Assembly (NCBI RefSeq): GCF_002975205.1
Contig: NZ_PCOC01000001.1
Span: 1,984,001-2,048,000, forward strand
DNA length: 64,000 nucleotides
Direction: 5' to 3'
Source: Ochrobactrum vermis
GTDB lineage: Bacteria > Pseudomonadota > Alphaproteobacteria > Rhizobiales > Rhizobiaceae
The notes beneath the pieces are model-generated. The model saw nothing but the letters and a program-made list of their open reading frames with translations, was not told where the DNA came from and did not search any database. Shown in pieces: positions 34,616 through 43,212 of this stretch; within the stretch, counting starts at the first letter, position 1, and each line of letters starts with the position of its first letter. A program made the position numbers and the translations under genes.

Positions 34616-36924
34616 GCTGCAACCGATTTAACGGGGCGGAACGAGACGATCACCGATTTCGAGGTCGGCGTATAACTTTCATCGCCGGAACTGGCGAGCG
34701 GTACCAGCACGTTCATTTCCGGGTAGTAACCCGCAATACAGCCGCGCGGAATGTCATAGGGCACAAAACGGAAATCCCGTGCAATACGCTCCACACCATC
34801 GTCGAACTCGCCGACAATATCTGCCCGGTCACCCGCTTCAACGCCGATATCCGCCATATCGTCCGCATTCATGAAGACCACTTGCCGCTCGCCGTAAACG
34901 CCGCGATAGCGATCATCCATGCCGTAGATGGTGGTGTTATACTGATCATGGCTGCGGAATGTCTGCAGCACGTAGCGCCCCGATTTACCGCGCGCCTGCT
35001 GATGCTCGATCGCTTCCGGCAGAGCACCGGTCCAGAACGTCGCCTTGCCCTTTGCCGTGTTCCATTCCAGCTCGCGGGCAGCATTGCGCAGATGGAAACC
35101 ACGCGGAACCCGGACTCGCGCATTGAAGTCGTAGAAATCCGGCAACACGCGGGCGATGCGGTCGCGGATGAGATCATAATCGTCGGCAAGTTCCAGCCAG
35201 TCGACCGGGTTTGCGCCAAGCGTCGCCTGTGCCATGCCCGCAATAATCGCCACTTCCGAACGCAGATGCGCAGATGCAGGCGTATTGATGCCACCTGAGC
35301 CATGCACCATGCTCATGGAGTCTTCGACCGTCACGATCTGCGCCACGCCTTGAGAATTGAGGTCGATTTCCGTACGGCCAAGGCAAGGCAGAATAAATGA
35401 ATCCTGCCCCGGCACGAGATGAGAATGATTGAGCTTGGTCGCGATATGGACCGTCAGACGCTGGCCGGAAAGCGCTTTCGAAATAAGCGGACTATCCGGA
35501 GTAGCGCGGGCGAAATTACCGCCAAGGCCGATGAAGGCCTGAGCCGAACCGTCGAGCATGGCGCCAATGGCACCCAGAACATTGTGCCCCGGTTCACGCG
35601 GAACCTCGAAGCCGAATTCCTTTTCCAACGCATCAAGGAATGCGACCGGAGGCCTTTCATTGATGCCGACCGTGCGGTCCCCTTGCACATTGGAGTGACC
35701 GCGCACCGGGCAAAGTCCGGCTCCCGGCCTGCCGATGTTGCCGCGCAGCAGCATAAAATTGGTGATTTCGCGGATCATGACAACAGAATGGCGATGCTGG
35801 GTGATCCCCATCGCCCAGGTGCAGATGACCCGCTCCGATTCCATGTAAATTTGCGCTGCACGCTCCAGCGACTGGCGGAGAAGCCCGGACTGGTCTTCGA
35901 TTTCCTCCCATGAAGTCGCATCCACGGCTGAACGATAAGCATCCAGTTCCGCCGTATGTGTGCCGAGAAAATCCAGGTCGAGGATCGATGGTCTGCCTGC
36001 GGCGAGTGCTGCATCGTCTGCTGCAAAGACCGCCTTGGCCATACCGCGGAAGGCAGCAAGATCGCCGCCCAGACGCGGCTGGAAGTAGTCGCTGGCTATG
36101 GCTTCGCTGCCGCCATGCAGCATTTCAAGCTTGTTCTGCGGATCGGCGAACCGCTCCAGCCCACGTTCACGGAGCGGATTGAAAACAACAATGCGCGCGC
36201 CCCGCTCGGCTGCACGACGCAAATCACCCAGCATGCGCGGATGGTTAGTGCCCGGATTCTGACCAACCACGAAAATGGCATCGGCCATTTCGAAATCTTC
36301 CAACAGCACCGTCCCCTTGCCGACGCCGACGGATTGCTTCAATGCGACGCCGCTTGCCTCGTGGCACATATTGGAGCAGTCAGGGAAATTGTTGGTTCCG
36401 TAGGCACGCACGAATAGCTGGTAGAGAAACGCGGCTTCATTCGAAGCACGGCCCGACGTATAGAATTCGACCTGGTTCGGACTATCGAAACTCTTGAGAA
36501 GACCCCCAATGGCCTTGAAAGCCTCATCCCATTCGATGGCTTCATATTGGTCCGTCGTCGCATTGTAACGCATAGGATGCGTCAGACGGCCGGTATTCTC
36601 CAGATCATAATCCGTCCAGCCGCGCAGCTTTGAAACCGTATGCTCGCGGAAGAAGGCAGGCGTTGTGCGCCGATCGGTCGCCTCCCAGGCGACCGCCTTC
36701 ACACCATTCTCGCAAAATTCAAAAGATGAGCCATGTTCCGGGTCGCCCCATGCGCAACCGGGGCAATCGAAGCCATCAGGCTGGTTCGCTTTCAGAAGCG
36801 TGCGCGCACCGGAAAGAGGCGCCCCACTTGCAAGCAATTGCTTGCCACAGCTTTTCAATGCACCCCATCCACCCGCTGCAGCGGATCGCTTGCCGATGAA
36901 ACCCGTTTTGGTGGCCTTGCTCAT
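34612..36924 (-). CDS. ydeP: FdhF/YdeP family molybdopterin oxidoreductase
   Basis: 770 residues. Large subunit of the formate-dehydrogenase-like superfamily, YdeP group. The N-terminal DGFDCPGCAWGDPEHGSSFEFCENG (about 50-74) replaces the four-cysteine FeS motif of classic formate dehydrogenases. The molybdopterin domains include YTSGRASNEAAFLYQLF, NMCHEASGVALKQSVG, FVVGQNPGTNHPRML and VRGHSNVQGDRTVGI. The C-terminal dinucleotide-binding domain carries FRSHDQYNTTIYG. There is no Tat signal, so it is cytoplasmic. Homologues in E. coli influence acid resistance; the substrate is not known, and formate is doubtful. A small winged-helix gene is coupled to its 3' end. Confidence 0.92.
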   Translation of the reverse strand: MSKATKTGFIGKRSAAAGGWGALKSCGKQLLASGAPLSGARTLLKANQPDGFDCPGCAWGDPEHGSSFEFCENGVKAVAWEATDRRTTPAFFREHTVSKLRGWTDYDLENTGRLTHPMRYNATTDQYEAIEWDEAFKAIGGLLKSFDSPNQVEFYTSGRASNEAAFLYQLFVRAYGTNNFPDCSNMCHEASGVALKQSVGVGKGTVLLEDFEMADAIFVVGQNPGTNHPRMLGDLRRAAERGARIVVFNPLRERGLERFADPQNKLEMLHGGSEAIASDYFQPRLGGDLAAFRGMAKAVFAADDAALAAGRPSILDLDFLGTHTAELDAYRSAVDATSWEEIEDQSGLLRQSLERAAQIYMESERVICTWAMGITQHRHSVVMIREITNFMLLRGNIGRPGAGLCPVRGHSNVQGDRTVGINERPPVAFLDALEKEFGFEVPREPGHNVLGAIGAMLDGSAQAFIGLGGNFARATPDSPLISKALSGQRLTVHIATKLNHSHLVPGQDSFILPCLGRTEIDLNSQGVAQIVTVEDSMSMVHGSGGINTPASAHLRSEVAIIAGMAQATLGANPVDWLELADDYDLIRDRIARVLPDFYDFNARVRVPRGFHLRNAARELEWNTAKGKATFWTGALPEAIEHQQARGKSGRYVLQTFRSHDQYNTTIYGMDDRYRGVYGERQVVFMNADDMADIGVEAGDRADIVGEFDDGVERIARDFRFVPYDIPRGCIAGYYPEMNVLVPLASSGDESYTPTSKSVIVSFRPVKSVAA

Positions 36925-37128
36925 CCGTTACCCTCTAACCCAGTTGCGGGACCGCCTTCTTCGACTGGCAGGAAATTGCCTTGGGCGGGTGCCAATATCA
37001 TAAGAGGAATTACCTAGTCCTTCAATTAACCGCGAGGCAATTGTTATTCGATACTTGTTCGTACTTGATTTCACTCGCGCGATCCGTCATGCGATTGGTC
37101 AAGAAAAATTACCAGAAGGGGTGGGAAG

Positions 37129-38274
37129 ATGCCCAACATCGTTGAAATCGCCGATTTGAAGCGGCTTGCCCAGCGCCGCGTCCCCAAGATGTTCTTTGAT
37201 TACGCGGATTCTGGCGCCTGGACCGAGTCGACCTATCGCGCAAACGAAGACGACTTCAAGAAGATCAAATTGCGCCAGCGTATTCTCGTCGACATGACGA
37301 ACCGTTCGCTGGAAACGACGATGATCGGTGAGAAAGTGTCGATGCCGGTCGCTCTTGCCCCGACCGGCCTGACGGGTATGCAGCATGCCGACGGCGAAAT
37401 GCTGGCGGCGCAGGCGGCTGAAGCCTTTGGCGTTCCTTTCACCCTCTCGACCATGAGCATCTGCTCCATCGAAGATGTCGCTTCGGTCACCAAGAAGCCG
37501 TTCTGGTTCCAGCTTTACGTAATGAAGGACCGTGACTTCGTGAAGAACCTGATCGGCCGCGCCAAGGCTGCCGGCTGTTCAGCACTGGTCCTGACGCTCG
37601 ATCTCCAGATTCTCGGCCAGCGCCACAAGGATATCCGCAACGGCCTTTCCGCTCCGCCGAAATTCACCCCCAAGCATATCTGGCAAATGGCGACGCGCCC
37701 TGGCTGGTGCTTCGGCATGATGGGCACGCAGCGCCGCACCTTCCGCAATATTGCCGGTCACGCCAAGAACGTCACCGATCTTTCCTCGCTTTCCTCCTGG
37801 ACTGCCGAACAGTTCGATCCACAGCTCAACTGGAACGACGTGGCCTGGATCAAGGAACAGTGGGGCGGCAAGCTCATCCTCAAGGGCATCCTCGATGTCG
37901 AGGACGCCAGGATGGCGGCCAAGTCGGGAGCCGATGCGATCATCGTGTCGAACCATGGCGGTCGTCAGCTGGATGGCGCGCCATCCTCGATCTCCATGCT
38001 GCAGCCAATTATCGATGCTGTCGGCGACAAGATCGAAGTCCATGTCGATGGTGGCATCCGTTCCGGTCAGGACGTGCTCAAGGCACGTGCACTTGGCGCG
38101 CAGGGCGTGTATATCGGTCGCCCGTTTCTCTACGGTCTTGGCGCGATGGGCAAGGACGGCGTGACACTGGCGCTCGAAATCATCCGCAAGGAACTTGATG
38201 TCACGATGGCGCTCTGCGGCAAGCGCGATATCAACGATATCGACAAGTCGATCATCCATTCCGTAAACTTTTGA
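37129..38274 (+). CDS. lldD: FMN-dependent alpha-hydroxy-acid (L-lactate) dehydrogenase
   Basis: 381 residues. Flavocytochrome b2/glycolate oxidase family: it oxidises L-lactate to pyruvate, passing electrons to quinone at the membrane. Seen: FFDYADSGAWTEST at the N-terminus, LAPTGLTGMQHADGE, the FMN contacts LTLDLQILGQRHKDIRNG, the catalytic His/Arg in NHGGRQLDGAPSS, and the phosphate loop DGGIRSGQDVLKA with GVYIGRPFLYGLGA. The ATG at 37129 follows GGTGGGAAG. It is a single gene with a 204-base upstream region shared with the divergent ydeP-like gene. Confidence 0.94.
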   Translation: MPNIVEIADLKRLAQRRVPKMFFDYADSGAWTESTYRANEDDFKKIKLRQRILVDMTNRSLETTMIGEKVSMPVALAPTGLTGMQHADGEMLAAQAAEAFGVPFTLSTMSICSIEDVASVTKKPFWFQLYVMKDRDFVKNLIGRAKAAGCSALVLTLDLQILGQRHKDIRNGLSAPPKFTPKHIWQMATRPGWCFGMMGTQRRTFRNIAGHAKNVTDLSSLSSWTAEQFDPQLNWNDVAWIKEQWGGKLILKGILDVEDARMAAKSGADAIIVSNHGGRQLDGAPSSISMLQPIIDAVGDKIEVHVDGGIRSGQDVLKARALGAQGVYIGRPFLYGLGAMGKDGVTLALEIIRKELDVTMALCGKRDINDIDKSIIHSVNF

Positions 38275-38282
38275 CGACATTT

Positions 38283-38305
38283 GGAGCCGACCCCGGGTCG
38301 GCTCC
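38283..38305 (+). terminator. Terminator hairpin after lldD
   Basis: GGAGCCGACC-ccg-GGTCGGCTCC, 10-bp stem right after the stop. The following TATACTTT is a weak T-tract. Confidence 0.65.
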
Positions 38306-38470
38306 TATACTTTAGTATTTACTTAAATAATATCGCGCCTAGCGCGAACGTCATCGGTCGATGCACCGTAAGGTTACTTAAAAATAACCAAGTGTTAAAC
38401 ATATCTCTTTACCATATCCGGCAATAGGGCTTGTGGGCCATTTTTCTGTTCGGATTTGGAGTGGGAACCG

Positions 38471-39328
38471 ATGAAGTGCACTTCCGCCATTGCCATCGTA
38501 GCTATCAGTCTGATGGCGGGATCAGGGACGGCGTTTGCCGCCGATATAATTGCAGACCCCATCGTTGAACCGATGCCGGAACCGGTCAATTCGTCCGGCT
38601 GGTATATTCGTGGCGACCTCGGTTACAATTTCAAATCCAGCACGGATGGCGACTGGAGCTTCTGGAACCAGTTCGATCCGCCTTATCGCGGCATTGACGA
38701 CACGCTGCGCTATGACGATTTCGACCTCAAGGCAGGCGCAACCTATGGCGTGGGTGTCGGTTATCGCTTCACCGACATGTTCCGCGCCGACGCGACGCTG
38801 GATTTCTTCCGTGCAGGCATCAATGGCCGCACCGCCTGTCCTAGCTATGTGAAATCCGCAAAGGGTTTCAATCCGGTTGAGGACAACTGCAACTATGAGG
38901 ATTCCTCGACAGCCAATATCTGGACGGCTATGGCCAATGCCTATGTCGACCTGCCGCGTGTAGGACCTGTCACGCCTTATCTCGGCGCCGGTCTGGGCGC
39001 CGCCTATGTAAAATATGACACCTGGAAATCCCATGAAGTCTGCGCTGGCTGCACCTATTCCAGCGAAAAGGAAGGGCTGGATAGCTGGCGCTTTGCAATG
39101 GCTCTCATGGCCGGTGTCAGCTATGACCTGACCGAACAGCTCAAGCTGGATGTCGGTTATCGCTATATGCGCATCAATGGCGGCAAAGCATACGGTTTTG
39201 ACGCAGCCGACCGCAACACCAACCCTTACGGCAATGCGGAAGGGCCCGGCGCAACCGGCACACAGGCGAAAGACAACGGCTTTAACATGCACACGATCCG
39301 TGCCGGTCTTCGCTACGAATTCCGTTAA
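38471..39328 (+). CDS. Outer membrane beta-barrel protein (Omp25/31-like)
   Basis: 285 residues from the ATG at 38471, after a GGAG site. Signal peptide MKCTSAIAIVAISLMAG with cleavage after AFA. The mature part alternates polar and hydrophobic residues and has typical eight-strand barrel blocks: GWYIRGDLGYNF, FDLKAGATYGVGVGYRF, PYLGAGLGAAYVKY, MALMAGVSYDLTEQLKLDVGYRYM, and a last strand ending TIRAGLRYEFR. These are hallmarks of the Omp25/Omp31 family of Brucella. Four cysteines sit in the predicted loops. No operon partner; a terminator follows. Porin or adhesion roles cannot be told apart from sequence. Confidence 0.88.
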   Translation: MKCTSAIAIVAISLMAGSGTAFAADIIADPIVEPMPEPVNSSGWYIRGDLGYNFKSSTDGDWSFWNQFDPPYRGIDDTLRYDDFDLKAGATYGVGVGYRFTDMFRADATLDFFRAGINGRTACPSYVKSAKGFNPVEDNCNYEDSSTANIWTAMANAYVDLPRVGPVTPYLGAGLGAAYVKYDTWKSHEVCAGCTYSSEKEGLDSWRFAMALMAGVSYDLTEQLKLDVGYRYMRINGGKAYGFDAADRNTNPYGNAEGPGATGTQAKDNGFNMHTIRAGLRYEFR

Positions 39329-39350
39329 AAACAGTGATTTTTTGAATGAG

Positions 39351-39376
39351 AAAGCCCGGCATCAGCCGGGCTTTTT
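39351..39376. terminator. Terminator between the omp gene and lrp
   Basis: AAAGCCCGGC-atca-GCCGGGCTTTTT: strong stem with a T-tract, serving the omp gene and, from the other side, the converging lrp gene. Confidence 0.92.
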
Positions 39377-39380
39377 CATT

Positions 39381-39848
39381 TCAGCCGCGTGAAGTCGGCG
39401 CCTTCGACAGAAGCACCGTTCGAATGGCAAAACTGGAATGGATGCGAGCGACACCAGGCAATCGCGACAGGATTTCCTTGTGAATGATCTCATAAGCTGC
39501 GGCATTTTCGGCCTCGACGCGCAAAATATAATCCGCATCACCTGTCATGAGATAGCATTCCTGCACCTCCGGATGCCGCCGCACGGCTTCCTCGAAACGG
39601 TTCAGAAACTCCTCGGTCTGGCGGTCAAGCGTAATGCGCACAATCGCGACCAGTCGCTCGTCGCCATCGGATGATCCGACAATGGCCGTATAGCCGCGGA
39701 TAACGCCGCTTTCCTCCAATATCTGCACCCGCCGCAGACAGGCGGACTGCGAAAGGCCTACTTCACTGGCAAGATGGCTGTTGGTCATGCGCCCATCCCG
39801 GCGCAGACAACGGATGATATTGCGGTCGATACTGTCGAGCGTCGGCAT
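39381..39848 (-). CDS. Lrp/AsnC family regulator (DadR-like) of alr-dadA
   Basis: 155 residues. N-terminal helix-turn-helix (SHLASEVGLSQSACLRRVQ, about 24-42) and C-terminal RAM domain (YLMTGDADYILRVEAEN at about 99-115). Located divergently from alr-dadA with a perfect palindrome between them, it probably activates alanine catabolism in response to alanine, as DadR/Lrp does in other proteobacteria. Confidence 0.88.
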   Translation of the reverse strand: MPTLDSIDRNIIRCLRRDGRMTNSHLASEVGLSQSACLRRVQILEESGVIRGYTAIVGSSDGDERLVAIVRITLDRQTEEFLNRFEEAVRRHPEVQECYLMTGDADYILRVEAENAAAYEIIHKEILSRLPGVARIHSSFAIRTVLLSKAPTSRG

Positions 39849-39886
39849 GAATAATCTTCAACCTGAAAGCTAAAATATGCGCAAGA

Positions 39887-39904
39887 TGTGCGAAAATTCG
39901 CACA
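39887..39904. promoter_or_regulatory. Perfect palindrome between lrp and alr, candidate Lrp/DadR operator
   Basis: TGTGCGAA-aa-TTCGCACA, flanked on both sides by ATATGCG-like half-sites (39876-39882 and 39905-39911), giving an array about 40 bases long. Such spaced sites suit an Lrp octamer. The remaining leader to 40089 holds no gene I can support. Confidence 0.65.
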
Positions 39905-40089
39905 ATATGCGATAAATAGCAAAAACATTCGAATAGTCTTCGACTAATATGCACCTAATCTTTGGGAGTGAGGAGCCGCAGGGTTTTCCCGCCAAAGTTC
40001 ATATGCTTAGGGCGGCAGACGATCAGTATCGATAATGACCTTCCGAGCGTTCTCGTAGCGTAGTGAGCAGTTTGGAAAGCACCGTGTAA

Positions 40090-41232
40090 ATGGTTGATAT
40101 GTCGATGCAGTTTTCACAGGATGAGCGCGATCTTGCCGCCGGTGGCATATTGACCATCGACCTGTCGGCCCTGCGCCATAATTATTCGGCCATTGCCCGT
40201 CATATCGCCCCCACCCGTGCCGCCGCCGTCGTGAAGGCTGATGCCTACGGGCTTGGCGCCAGCCGCGTCGCGCCAGCATTTTACGATGCCGGTTGCCGTG
40301 ATTTCTTCGTCGCGCATCTTGGCGAAGCCATTGCGCTCAAGCCGTTTCTCCAGCCCGACGCGACGCTTTACGTTCTGAACGGTCTTCAGCCGGGAACGGA
40401 AGAAGCCTGCGTTCGTGAAGGCATTTTGCCAGTACTCAATTCGCTGGAACAGGTTGAAAACTGGGCGACGCTCGCTGCCAAGCAGGTTAAGAAGCTACCC
40501 GCCCTGCTGCAGCTCGATACCGGCATGTCACGTCTTGGCCTGTCGCCCAAGGAATTTGAAAACCTTCTTGAGAATTCCGCGCTTCTGGACAACATCGACA
40601 TCAAGTTCGTCATCAGCCATCTGGCCAGCGGCGACGAACCGGAAAATGCAGCAAATGCCCGTCAGCTCGCCAATATGACCGCTTTACTGGCGCGGCTGCC
40701 AAAACTACCCGTTGCCTTTGCCAATTCCGGCGGAACCTTTCTCGACAAGACCTATCATTTCGACCTCGCTCGCCCCGGCGTCGCACTTTATGGCGTTGGA
40801 CCGAAAAGCGAGATCGTTCCTGTCCTCACCCTTTCGGCACGCGTCATTCAGGTGCGCGACATCGACAAGGGCGCAGCGGTTGGCTATGGCGGCGCCTATG
40901 TTGCAGAAGGTCCCATGCGCGTTGCCACGATTGCTGTCGGCTACGCCGATGGCTGGTTCCGTTCTCTCAGCAACAAGGGTGCGGCCTTCTACGGCGACAC
41001 GCACCTGCCGATCATCGGCCGTGTATCGATGGACTCGATTACGCTCGACGTCAGCGCCTTGCCGGAAGGCACGCTGAAACTTGGCAGCCTTGTGGAGCTG
41101 ATCGGCCCGCACCAGCGTCTCGAAGACGTGGCGCGCGACTGTGACACCATTCCCTATGAAATTCTGACTGCGCTCGGCAACCGTTATGCACGTGTCTACG
41201 TGGAGAGCGGCGCGAGCGACATAAAAGCATAA
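40090..41232 (+). CDS. alr: Alanine racemase, catabolic
   Basis: 380 residues from the ATG at 40090; ATGs at 40099 and 40105 are also plausible, and Brucella proteins are usually annotated from the one at 40099. PLP enzyme interconverting L- and D-alanine. The PLP lysine is in [14 protein letters not shown] (Lys49) and the second base, a Tyr, in [26 protein letters not shown] and [13 protein letters not shown] are conserved family blocks. The dadA gene follows 14 bases later, so the racemase supplies D-alanine to it; it may also serve peptidoglycan. Confidence 0.95.
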   Translation: MVDMSMQFSQDERDLAAGGILTIDLSALRHNYSAIARHIAPTRAAAVVKADAYGLGASRVAPAFYDAGCRDFFVAHLGEAIALKPFLQPDATLYVLNGLQPGTEEACVREGILPVLNSLEQVENWATLAAKQVKKLPALLQLDTGMSRLGLSPKEFENLLENSALLDNIDIKFVISHLASGDEPENAANARQLANMTALLARLPKLPVAFANSGGTFLDKTYHFDLARPGVALYGVGPKSEIVPVLTLSARVIQVRDIDKGAAVGYGGAYVAEGPMRVATIAVGYADGWFRSLSNKGAAFYGDTHLPIIGRVSMDSITLDVSALPEGTLKLGSLVELIGPHQRLEDVARDCDTIPYEILTALGNRYARVYVESGASDIKA

Positions 41233-41246
41233 GACAAGAGGCGAAC

Positions 41247-42497
41247 ATGCAGATCACCATCCTTGGTAGCGGCGTTATCGGCGTTACGACAGCCTACTAC
41301 CTCGCCAAACTCGGTCACGAGGTAACTGTTGTCGACCGCGAAGAAGGCCCGGCACTGGAAACAAGCTTCGCCAATGCAGGCCAGGTTTCGCCTGGTTACG
41401 CGTCGCCATGGGCCGCGCCCGGCATTCCGTTCAAGGCAGCAAAATGGCTGTTCCAGAAGCATGCGCCGCTTGTTCTGCGTCCGACTTGCGACCCGGTTCA
41501 ATATAGCTGGCTTCTGCAGATGCTCGCCAATTGCACTGACAGCCGTTACAAGATCAACAAGACCCGCATGGTGCGCGTTGCCGAATATGCGCGCGATTGC
41601 CTTGTCGATCTGCGCAAGGAAACCGGCATCGAATACGACCAGCGCATGCAGGGCACGCTCCAGCTTTTCCGCGAGCAGTACCAGCTCGACGGTATCGGCA
41701 AGGACATTGAAGTGTTGCGTCAGGACGGCGTACCGTTCGAAGTTCTCGACCGCGACGGCTGCGCCAAGGTGGAACCGGCACTTGCCCGCGTGAAGGACAA
41801 GTTCGTCGGCGGCCTGCGTCTTCCGCATGACGAAACCGGCGACTGCTTCAAATTTACCAATGCTCTGGCAAAGATTGCCGAGGGGCTCGGCGTGAAATTC
41901 CGCTTCGGTGTCAACATCAAGTCGTTGCTGATGTCCGGCGGCAAGGTTTCCGGTGTCGAGACTTCCGAAGGCGTTCTGACCGCCGACCGCTATGTCGTTG
42001 CACTTGGCAGCTATACGCCGGCACTCGTCAAATCGCTTGGCCTCAATGCCCCGATCTATCCGGTGAAGGGCTATTCCATCACCGCGCCGATCATCGATGA
42101 GGATCGCGCGCCGGTTTCGACCGTTCTCGATGAAAGCTACAAGATCGCCATCACCCGTCTCGGTGACCGTATCCGCGTTGGCGGCATGGCGGAAGTCTCC
42201 GGTTTCACCAAGGATCTGCCCGCCGCCCGGCGCGCAACGCTTGATCTGTCGGTGACTGACCTGTTCCCCGGTGGCGATCTGAAAGCGGCGACCTTCTGGT
42301 CGGGCCTGCGTCCGATGACACCGGATTCTACCCCGATCATCGGCGCAACGCGTTACGACAACGTGTTCATCAATGCTGGTCATGGAACGCTCGGCTGGAC
42401 CATGTCCTGCGGTTCCGGCAAGCTGCTCGCCGACCTCATTTCCGGCAACAAGCCTGATATCCGGGCCGACGATCTCGGCATTTCGCGTTACAACTAA
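41247..42497 (+). CDS. dadA: D-amino acid dehydrogenase small subunit
   Basis: 416 residues. FAD enzyme that oxidises D-alanine and other D-amino acids to 2-oxo acids, donating electrons to the respiratory chain. The FAD motif [19 protein letters not shown] begins at residue 4; [22 protein letters not shown] is the DadA fingerprint; the C-terminal [22 protein letters not shown] closes the FAD site. Co-transcribed with alr. Downstream, the converging XRE regulator gene starts after 21 bases. Confidence 0.96.
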   Translation: MQITILGSGVIGVTTAYYLAKLGHEVTVVDREEGPALETSFANAGQVSPGYASPWAAPGIPFKAAKWLFQKHAPLVLRPTCDPVQYSWLLQMLANCTDSRYKINKTRMVRVAEYARDCLVDLRKETGIEYDQRMQGTLQLFREQYQLDGIGKDIEVLRQDGVPFEVLDRDGCAKVEPALARVKDKFVGGLRLPHDETGDCFKFTNALAKIAEGLGVKFRFGVNIKSLLMSGGKVSGVETSEGVLTADRYVVALGSYTPALVKSLGLNAPIYPVKGYSITAPIIDEDRAPVSTVLDESYKIAITRLGDRIRVGGMAEVSGFTKDLPAARRATLDLSVTDLFPGGDLKAATFWSGLRPMTPDSTPIIGATRYDNVFINAGHGTLGWTMSCGSGKLLADLISGNKPDIRADDLGISRYN

Positions 42498-42518
42498 ATA
42501 CCGTTCTCCTGCACGCCG

Positions 42519-43067
42519 TCAGAAACTTGGAGGCGTGCAGGCGCTGACGATTTCGCATGGCACCGGCCCGACACAACGGAACCGGTGCGGCAGCTTGCTG
42601 GAAAAATAATAAGCGTCGCCTGGCCCCAGAATGCGCCGGTCGCTGCCGACCGTCACTTCGATCCGTCCCGAAATGACGATGCCGCCCTCCTCGCCCTCAT
42701 GCATGAGCAGCACCTTGCCCGTGTCGGAGCCCGGTTCATAGCGCTCCTTCAGCATCTGTAACGAGCGCGAGAACAGATGGTCCCCCACCTGCCGATAAGA
42801 AATCGGCCCCTTGCCGATTTCCACCAGCTCCTCCGCCTGATAGAATACCTTGTGCGGCGTGTCCGGCTCCAGCGCGAAAAACTCGGCCATGCCGATGGGG
42901 ATACCATCGAGAATACGCTTGAGTGCACCGACCGACGGATTGGACTGATTAGCCTCGATCAGCGATATGGTCGAGTTGGTCACGCCAGCCCTTTTTGCAA
43001 GCTCGCGCTGCGACAGATTCTGCCGCATGCGCACATAGCGCAACCTTCCGCCGATATCGATGCTCAT
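42519..43067 (-). CDS. XRE family regulator with cupin domain (PuuR type)
   Basis: 182 residues. N-terminal lambda-repressor-like HTH (LSQRELAKRAGVTNSTISLIE, about 18-38) and a C-terminal cupin (LLMHEGEEGGIVISGRIEV and GPGDAYYFSSKLPHRFRCVG, about 120-170). PuuR-like proteins sense polyamine or omega-amino acid breakdown products. It is divergent from the omega-transaminase gene, with a long inverted repeat between them, and is probably its repressor. Confidence 0.9.
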   Translation of the reverse strand: MSIDIGGRLRYVRMRQNLSQRELAKRAGVTNSTISLIEANQSNPSVGALKRILDGIPIGMAEFFALEPDTPHKVFYQAEELVEIGKGPISYRQVGDHLFSRSLQMLKERYEPGSDTGKVLLMHEGEEGGIVISGRIEVTVGSDRRILGPGDAYYFSSKLPHRFRCVGPVPCEIVSACTPPSF

Positions 43068-43084
43068 CGGGCATTCCCCTTCTG

Positions 43085-43131
43085 TTTATGATGTTCGATA
43101 TAGCATAATTTTCTGAATTCATCATCATAAA
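43085..43131. promoter_or_regulatory. Inverted repeat between the XRE regulator and the transaminase
   Basis: TTTATGATG-N29-CATCATAAA, perfect 9-bp arms in the 145-base divergent region. The 38-base spacing between arm starts is consistent with two dimers on one DNA face or DNA looping; the link to the XRE-cupin protein is inferred. Confidence 0.45.
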
Positions 43132-43212
43132 ATCAATAGGTTAAACATTTGAAGAAAAGGGCTTGTTGCCTTAGGGAAAGCGTGTCCTGTTGGCTTAAAA
43201 TAGGAGGTTACC

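Noticed and set aside
41196..42383. 395-codon frame antisense to dadA
   Set aside because: Composition is that of a reverse-complement shadow, with no motif; dadA is complete on the plus strand.
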